64,000 bases of DNA from MFD01275-c22 sp963705885 (lineage in GTDB: Bacteria > Actinomycetota > Actinomycetes > JACCUZ01). The first letter of the stretch is position 1, and the number at the start of each line of letters is the position of its first letter. A model generated the notes under the pieces. The model was not told the origin of the DNA, did no database searches, and was given only the letters and a program-made list of their open reading frames with translations. The DNA is taken from contig OY970120.1 of assembly GCA_963705885.1 (NCBI GenBank), positions 992,001-1,056,000 on the forward strand, in the 5' to 3' direction. Below are positions 60,148-64,000 of this stretch, piece by piece. The translations under genes were made by a program, and so were the position numbers.

Positions 60148-61806
60148 ATGACAGCCCTCACCGGCTCGTTCCGGCGCCGCTTCCTCGGCCGCTCCTCGAC
60201 GGCGCAACGCGCCGCCTCGCACGAGAGCACCGAGCTGCTGGCCGCTCCGCAGGACGACGTCGCGCCGGTCGACATCGCCCCGAACGACCCGCTTCTCGCC
60301 TACCTGCAGAGCGCCAGCGGTGCCGTCGACGTCGACGCGCTGGAGCTCGACTCGCCGGCACTGGCGGCGATGAAGGAGGCCGGGGTCAGGCTGGCCGTGC
60401 CGCTGGTCAGCCAGGGCGAGCTGATCGGGGTGCTGAACCTCGGACCGCGGCGGTCCGAGCAGGAGTACTCCTCCGACGACCGCAAGCTGCTGGACAACCT
60501 CGCGGCGCAGGCCGCGCCGGCGCTGCGGGTCGGCCAGCTGGTGCGCCAGCAGCAGGCCGAGGCGCGCACCCGGGAGCGCTTCGAGCAGGAGCTCGAGGTC
60601 GCGAGGCTCATCCAGCAGAACTTCCTGCCCAAGCAGCTTCCGGACCTCCCCGGCTGGCAGGTCGCCGCCTACTACCGCCCCGCCCGCGAGGTAGGCGGGG
60701 ACTTCTACGACGTCATCCCGTTGCCCGACGGCCAGGTCGGCTTCGTCGTCGGCGACGTGACCGACAAGGGGGTGCCCGCGGCGCTCGTCATGGCCGCCAC
60801 CCGCAGCGTGCTGCGGGCCTCGGCACAGCGTCTCGTGGACCCGGGTGCCGTGCTGGAGCGGGTGAACGAGCACCTGTGCCCGGACATGCCGGAGAAGATG
60901 TTCGTCACCTGCCTCTACGGCGTCCTCGAACCGGCCACGGGGCGGTTCCGGTTCGCCAACGCCGGCCACGACCTGCCGTACGTGAAGACGGCCGAGGGGT
61001 CGGTCGAGCTGCGAGCACGCGGCATGCCGCTCGGACTGATGCCCGGCATGGTGTACGAGGAGAAGGAGGCCGTGCTCGCGCCCGGGGAGTCGGTGCTGCT
61101 GCACTCCGACGGCGTGGTCGAGGCGCACAGCCCCGACGGCGAGATGTTCGGCTTCCCTCGGCTGAAGGACGCCGTCGCCCGCTACCCCGGCGGCGGCGAG
61201 CTCATCGACCGCGTCCTCACCGACCTGCACGCGCACACCGGACCCGGCGCGGAGCAGGAGGACGACATCACGATGGTGACCCTGTCCCGCTCCGCCGGAG
61301 CGGCGTCTAACGGGACCGGTGCGTCGCCGCTGCACCAGCTGGTCGAGTTCGAGGTCCCCAGCGCCGAGGGCAACGAGCGCCTCGCGCTGGCGCGGGTGAG
61401 CACGATCGTCGGGCCCCTGGGGCTGGACGAGGCGCGGCTCAAGCGCCTCGAGACGGCGGTCGGCGAGGCCACCATGAACGCGATGGAGCACGGCAACCGC
61501 TACCGCGCGGACCAGCCGGTGACGGTCCGGGTGCTGACCGAGAGCGACCGGGTCCGGGTCCAGATCGTCGACCAGGGCGGCAGGACGCGGGACGTCGAGA
61601 CCGAGGTGCCCGCCGAAGTCCCTGACCTCGAGGCGAAGCTCGCCGGCCTCCAGCGGCCCCGCGGGTGGGGGCTGTTCCTGATCAAGAACATGGTCGACGA
61701 GGCCCACGAGTCCAGCGAGGACGACCGCCACACCCTCGAGCTGGTCATGCACCTGACCGAGTCCGCTCCCGCCCCCGACGAAGGAGATCGTCATGACGAC
61801 GAGTGA
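60148..61806 (+). CDS. GAF-PP2C phosphatase-HATPase (RsbU/RsbW-like) partner-switching protein
   Basis: The 552-residue cytoplasmic protein has three parts: a GAF-like domain (about 60-145, VRLAVPLVSQGELIGVLNLG), a SpoIIE-type PP2C phosphatase (about 165-385; motifs REVGGDFYDVIPLPDG, VGDVTDKGVPAAL, SDGVVEAH, QEDDITMVTL) and an HATPase domain of the anti-sigma kinase type (about 395-540; EATMNAMEHGNR, VDQGG, RGWGLFLIKNMVDE). It could thus both remove and add phosphate on STAS partners, the two of which follow. The GAF part may be the domain that the seven upstream sensor proteins lack. It overlaps the first STAS gene by 14 bases. Confidence 0.9.
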   Translation: MTALTGSFRRRFLGRSSTAQRAASHESTELLAAPQDDVAPVDIAPNDPLLAYLQSASGAVDVDALELDSPALAAMKEAGVRLAVPLVSQGELIGVLNLGPRRSEQEYSSDDRKLLDNLAAQAAPALRVGQLVRQQQAEARTRERFEQELEVARLIQQNFLPKQLPDLPGWQVAAYYRPAREVGGDFYDVIPLPDGQVGFVVGDVTDKGVPAALVMAATRSVLRASAQRLVDPGAVLERVNEHLCPDMPEKMFVTCLYGVLEPATGRFRFANAGHDLPYVKTAEGSVELRARGMPLGLMPGMVYEEKEAVLAPGESVLLHSDGVVEAHSPDGEMFGFPRLKDAVARYPGGGELIDRVLTDLHAHTGPGAEQEDDITMVTLSRSAGAASNGTGASPLHQLVEFEVPSAEGNERLALARVSTIVGPLGLDEARLKRLETAVGEATMNAMEHGNRYRADQPVTVRVLTESDRVRVQIVDQGGRTRDVETEVPAEVPDLEAKLAGLQRPRGWGLFLIKNMVDEAHESSEDDRHTLELVMHLTESAPAPDEGDRHDDE

Positions 61807-62155
61807 GCTGCCCACGGCGGTGCGGCACCGTGACCGGGCCGCCGTCATCGACATCGTCGGCGACGTCAACGGCTCGGCCGAGGCCTCCCTCGACCGCGCC
61901 TGGGCCGACGCCACCGAGGGCCGGCCCGAGGCGGTCGTCCTGAACTTCGAGGGTGCCGGCTACATCAACTCCACCGGCATCGCACTGATCGTCGGGATGC
62001 TCGCCAAGGCACGCGCCCACGGCATCCCGATCCGGGCCTACGGCCTGACGCCGCACTACCGCGAGATCTTCGAGATCACCCGGCTCGCGGACTTCCTGGC
62101 GATCAACCCCGACGAGGACAGCGCCCTGCGCGGCGCGGACGGGAGCACCACATGA
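61793..62155 (+). CDS. STAS-domain anti-anti-sigma factor 1
   Basis: The 120-residue STAS protein has a core AAVIDIVGDVNGSAEASL and the phosphorylation-site region GYINSTGIALIVGML near residue 58-72. The usual Asp before the Ser is Asn (NSTG). GAAGGAG precedes the ATG by about six bases. It overlaps the phosphatase gene by 14 bases and the second STAS gene by four. It should bind the HATPase domain of the upstream protein or a separate anti-sigma factor, depending on its phosphorylation. Confidence 0.9.
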   Translation: MTTSELPTAVRHRDRAAVIDIVGDVNGSAEASLDRAWADATEGRPEAVVLNFEGAGYINSTGIALIVGMLAKARAHGIPIRAYGLTPHYREIFEITRLADFLAINPDEDSALRGADGSTT

Positions 62156-62502
62156 CCGAGGCGACAGCAACCTTCGGCGTGCGCCGGCACGGGTCGGCCG
62201 GCGTGGTCGACATCAAGGGCGACGTCACGTCCGGCTCCGAGGACGTGCTGATGAGCGCCTACGACGAGGCCGGCGACGCGAAGGCGATCGTCCTGAACTT
62301 CACCGACCTGACCTACATGAACAGCGGCGGCATCGGGCTGCTGGTCACCCTGCTGGTCCGGGCGCAACGCAACGCGCAGCGCCTGCTCGCGTTCGGCCTG
62401 TCCGACCACTACCGGCAGATCTTCGAGCTGACCCGTCTCGACGAGGCGGTCGGCATCCACGACGACGAGCAGTCCGCGCTCAGCGCGGCCGGCGCGACCT
62501 GA
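62152..62502 (+). CDS. STAS-domain anti-anti-sigma factor 2
   Basis: The 116-residue paralogue of the preceding STAS protein shares VLNF, SDHYRQIFELTRL and the region TYMNSGGIGLLVTLL near residue 56-70, again with Asn in place of Asp before the Ser. It starts in an ATGA overlap. Two different STAS partners next to one phosphatase/kinase suggest parallel outputs or a switch plus a decoy. Confidence 0.9.
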   Translation: MTEATATFGVRRHGSAGVVDIKGDVTSGSEDVLMSAYDEAGDAKAIVLNFTDLTYMNSGGIGLLVTLLVRAQRNAQRLLAFGLSDHYRQIFELTRLDEAVGIHDDEQSALSAAGAT

Positions 62503-62519
62503 GCCCCGAGGAGGACACG

Positions 62520-63287
62520 ATGAGCGAGGTCAACGAAGCCACCGACAAGGCGGCCGCGCGCGACGCGACCCACTGGGCGAAGAAGGTCTCGCGGCTCGAC
62601 GTGGGACAGGTGCCCGCCGGGGCGGTCGGCATCAACGTGAGCGGCAAGCGCCTCGCCGGGCCGATCCAGGGCTTCGGCAAGATGTGGCAGAAGACCTACC
62701 AGGTCCGGCTTCCCGGCGACCAGGTCACGCCGACCGACCTCATCGCCACCTGGAAGCAGCGGTTCCCGGAGTTCTGGCCCGAGGGCAACCGGTTCTACGC
62801 CCCGCTCACCGGCATCGAGCCCGGGGAGGTCGCGCTGATCGGCATGACGCTCCCCGGCCGGATGAAGCTCTCGACCGGAGTCATGGTCCTCTATGCCGAC
62901 GACGAGTCGTTCACGCTCATGACTCCGCAGGGGCACATGTTCGCCGGCTGGATCACCTTCAGCGCGACGGAGCGGCTCGGGGAGACCGTCGCGCAGGCCC
63001 AGGTCCTGATGCGGGCCTCCGACCCGGTCTTCGAGCTCGGCCTGACGCTCGGCGGCCACCGCCAGGAGGACAAGTTCTGGAACCACACGCTGCGTGAGCT
63101 CGCCAAGCACGTCGGCAGCGCGGACGCCGAGGTGTCGACCCAGGTCGTCTGCGTCGACCGCAAGCGGCAGTGGTCCCGCTGGACCAACGTCTGGCACTCG
63201 TCGGCCATCCGGTCGACCCTCTACACCTTCGGTGCGCCGGTACGGGGACTACGGGGACTGGCGCACCGGGGGCGCACGGTTGGCTGA
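62520..63287 (+). CDS. Unrecognised 255-residue protein in the STAS operon
   Basis: I do not recognise this family. It is soluble, with an N-terminal helix (NEATDKAAARDATHWAKKVS), then GPIQGFGKMWQKTYQVRLPG and a beta-rich middle with FYAPLTGIEPGEVALIGMT and MTPQGHMFAGWITFSAT. This is reminiscent of a lipid- or pigment-binding barrel, but no motif proves it. GAGGAGG before the ATG supports the start. It lies 17 bases after the second STAS gene and overlaps the flavoprotein gene, so it links the signalling genes to that enzyme. Confidence 0.72.
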   Translation: MSEVNEATDKAAARDATHWAKKVSRLDVGQVPAGAVGINVSGKRLAGPIQGFGKMWQKTYQVRLPGDQVTPTDLIATWKQRFPEFWPEGNRFYAPLTGIEPGEVALIGMTLPGRMKLSTGVMVLYADDESFTLMTPQGHMFAGWITFSATERLGETVAQAQVLMRASDPVFELGLTLGGHRQEDKFWNHTLRELAKHVGSADAEVSTQVVCVDRKRQWSRWTNVWHSSAIRSTLYTFGAPVRGLRGLAHRGRTVG

Positions 63288-64000
63288 CCTGCGGGGGAGC
63301 GACGCGGTCGTCGTCGGTGCGGGCCCCAACGGCCTGGCCGCGGCGATCGCGCTCGCTCGCGCCGGCCGGTCGGTCACGGTCCTCGAGGCCGCGCCGACGG
63401 TCGGAGGCGGGTCGCGGTCCGCCGAGCTCACACTGCCGGGCTTCGTCCACGACGTGTGCTCCGCGGTGCACCCGCACCCGCTGGCCTCGCCGTTCCTGCG
63501 CGACCTGCCGCTGGCCGAGCACGGGCTGGAGCTGGTCCATCCCGAGACCCCGCTGGCGCACCCCCTGGACGACGGACCCGCCGTCCTGATGGAGCGCGAC
63601 GTCCGGGCCACGGGGGAGTCGGTCGGCGGCGCGGACGCGCGGGCGTACGAGAAGCTCCTCGGGCCCCTGGTCCGTGACGCCGGGCACCTGCTGCCGCAGC
63701 TGCTCGGTCCGCTGCGCCCGCCCAGGCACCCGGTGGCGATGGCCCGGTTCGGCCTGGTCGGGCTGCGGTCGGCGACCGGGCTGGCCCGCTCGCGGTTCGA
63801 GGGACCGCGCGGCCGGGCGCTCTTCGGTGGCGTCGCGGCCCACTCGATGCTGCGGCTGGACGAGGTGCCCAGCGCCGCGGTGGCGCTGGTGCTGATGCTC
63901 ACCGGGCACGCGGTCGGGTGGCCGATCGCGCGCGGCGGGTCGCAGGCGGTCGCCGACGCGATGGCGTCCTACCTGCGCTCGCTCGGCGGCCGGGTCGTCA
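63280..64000 (+). CDS. Phytoene desaturase-like FAD-dependent oxidoreductase (3' partial)
   Basis: The N-terminal Rossmann motif VVVGAGPNGLAAAIALARAG and LEAAPTVGGGSRSAEL are typical of CrtI-related amine oxidase-type flavoproteins. The frame is open to the window end, so about 240 of roughly 500 residues are seen. I place the start at TTG 63280, overlapping the previous stop by eight bases. GTG 63232 in the same frame is an alternative, reading through a tandem TACGGGGAC repeat at 63241-63258. Members act on carotenoids, retinoids or other polyenes; the substrate here is unknown. Confidence 0.8.
   Translation, partial: MADLRGSDAVVVGAGPNGLAAAIALARAGRSVTVLEAAPTVGGGSRSAELTLPGFVHDVCSAVHPHPLASPFLRDLPLAEHGLELVHPETPLAHPLDDGPAVLMERDVRATGESVGGADARAYEKLLGPLVRDAGHLLPQLLGPLRPPRHPVAMARFGLVGLRSATGLARSRFEGPRGRALFGGVAAHSMLRLDEVPSAAVALVLMLTGHAVGWPIARGGSQAVADAMASYLRSLGGRVV

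Noticed and set aside
59560..61914. Long minus-strand frame opposite copy 7 and the phosphatase gene
   Set aside because: The same high-GC shadow effect; no motif, and the plus strand codes for well-conserved domains.

Overview
The window is a stretch of chromosome from a very GC-rich actinobacterium. GTG starts are common, start/stop overlaps (ATGA or GTGA) are frequent, and many genes look leaderless: a TAnnnT-type -10 lies 6-9 bases before the start codon. The gene content (purSQL, DUF3151 beside fba, sterol-carrier protein, SARP and LAL regulators, coxLMG) fits a Nocardioides-like member of the Propionibacteriales. That placement is inference. I see no phage, insertion sequence, integrase or CRISPR array, so the region reads as core chromosome with a few accessory modules.

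Layout. 1-3.3 kb: the end of a molybdenum hydroxylase operon (coxL-M-G type, form II active-site motif). 3.4-10.1 kb: a collagen-like secreted protein, an alpha/beta hydrolase, pyrE, membrane proteins with lemA, two DedA proteins and a SpoU methylase. 10.2-12.3 kb: soxR diverging from a split transketolase, with a near-canonical SoxR box between them. 12.3-18.5 kb: a GNAT, a CoA-disulfide-reductase-like enzyme, fba, DUF3151, a two-HTH regulator and a cardiolipin synthase-like protein. 18.4-30.7 kb: diacylglycerol kinase, purA, a secreted metalloprotease, an aminotransferase, purD, purB, an ArsR-SRPBCC regulator, a PPOX flavoprotein, purC and galE. 30.7-37.0 kb: an ECF sigma factor with a membrane partner, a LAL-type regulator with two small genes that share its promoter block, and a CDF metal transporter. 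37.2-43.0 kb: an amino-acid ABC transporter whose permease gene is frameshifted, then purS-purQ-purL. 43.1-48.7 kb: tRNA-Gly, secreted hydrolases and purF.

48.7-63.3 kb is the most unusual part. A 922-residue SARP/AAA regulator diverges from a tightly overlapping array of seven paralogous polytopic membrane proteins. They resemble the sensor halves of actinobacterial histidine kinases but have no kinase domain. They are followed by one protein combining GAF, PP2C (SpoIIE/RsbU-like) phosphatase and HATPase (RsbW-like) domains, two STAS anti-anti-sigma proteins, an unrecognised 255-residue protein and a phytoene-desaturase-like flavoprotein cut by the window end. I read this as a partner-switching signalling locus fed by a battery of membrane sensors. 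The arrangement is seen in the sequence; the signalling role is inferred.

Purine biosynthesis is spread over the window as purA, purD, purB, purC, purSQL and purF, interleaved with unrelated genes. purM, purN, purE, purK and purH are not present here.
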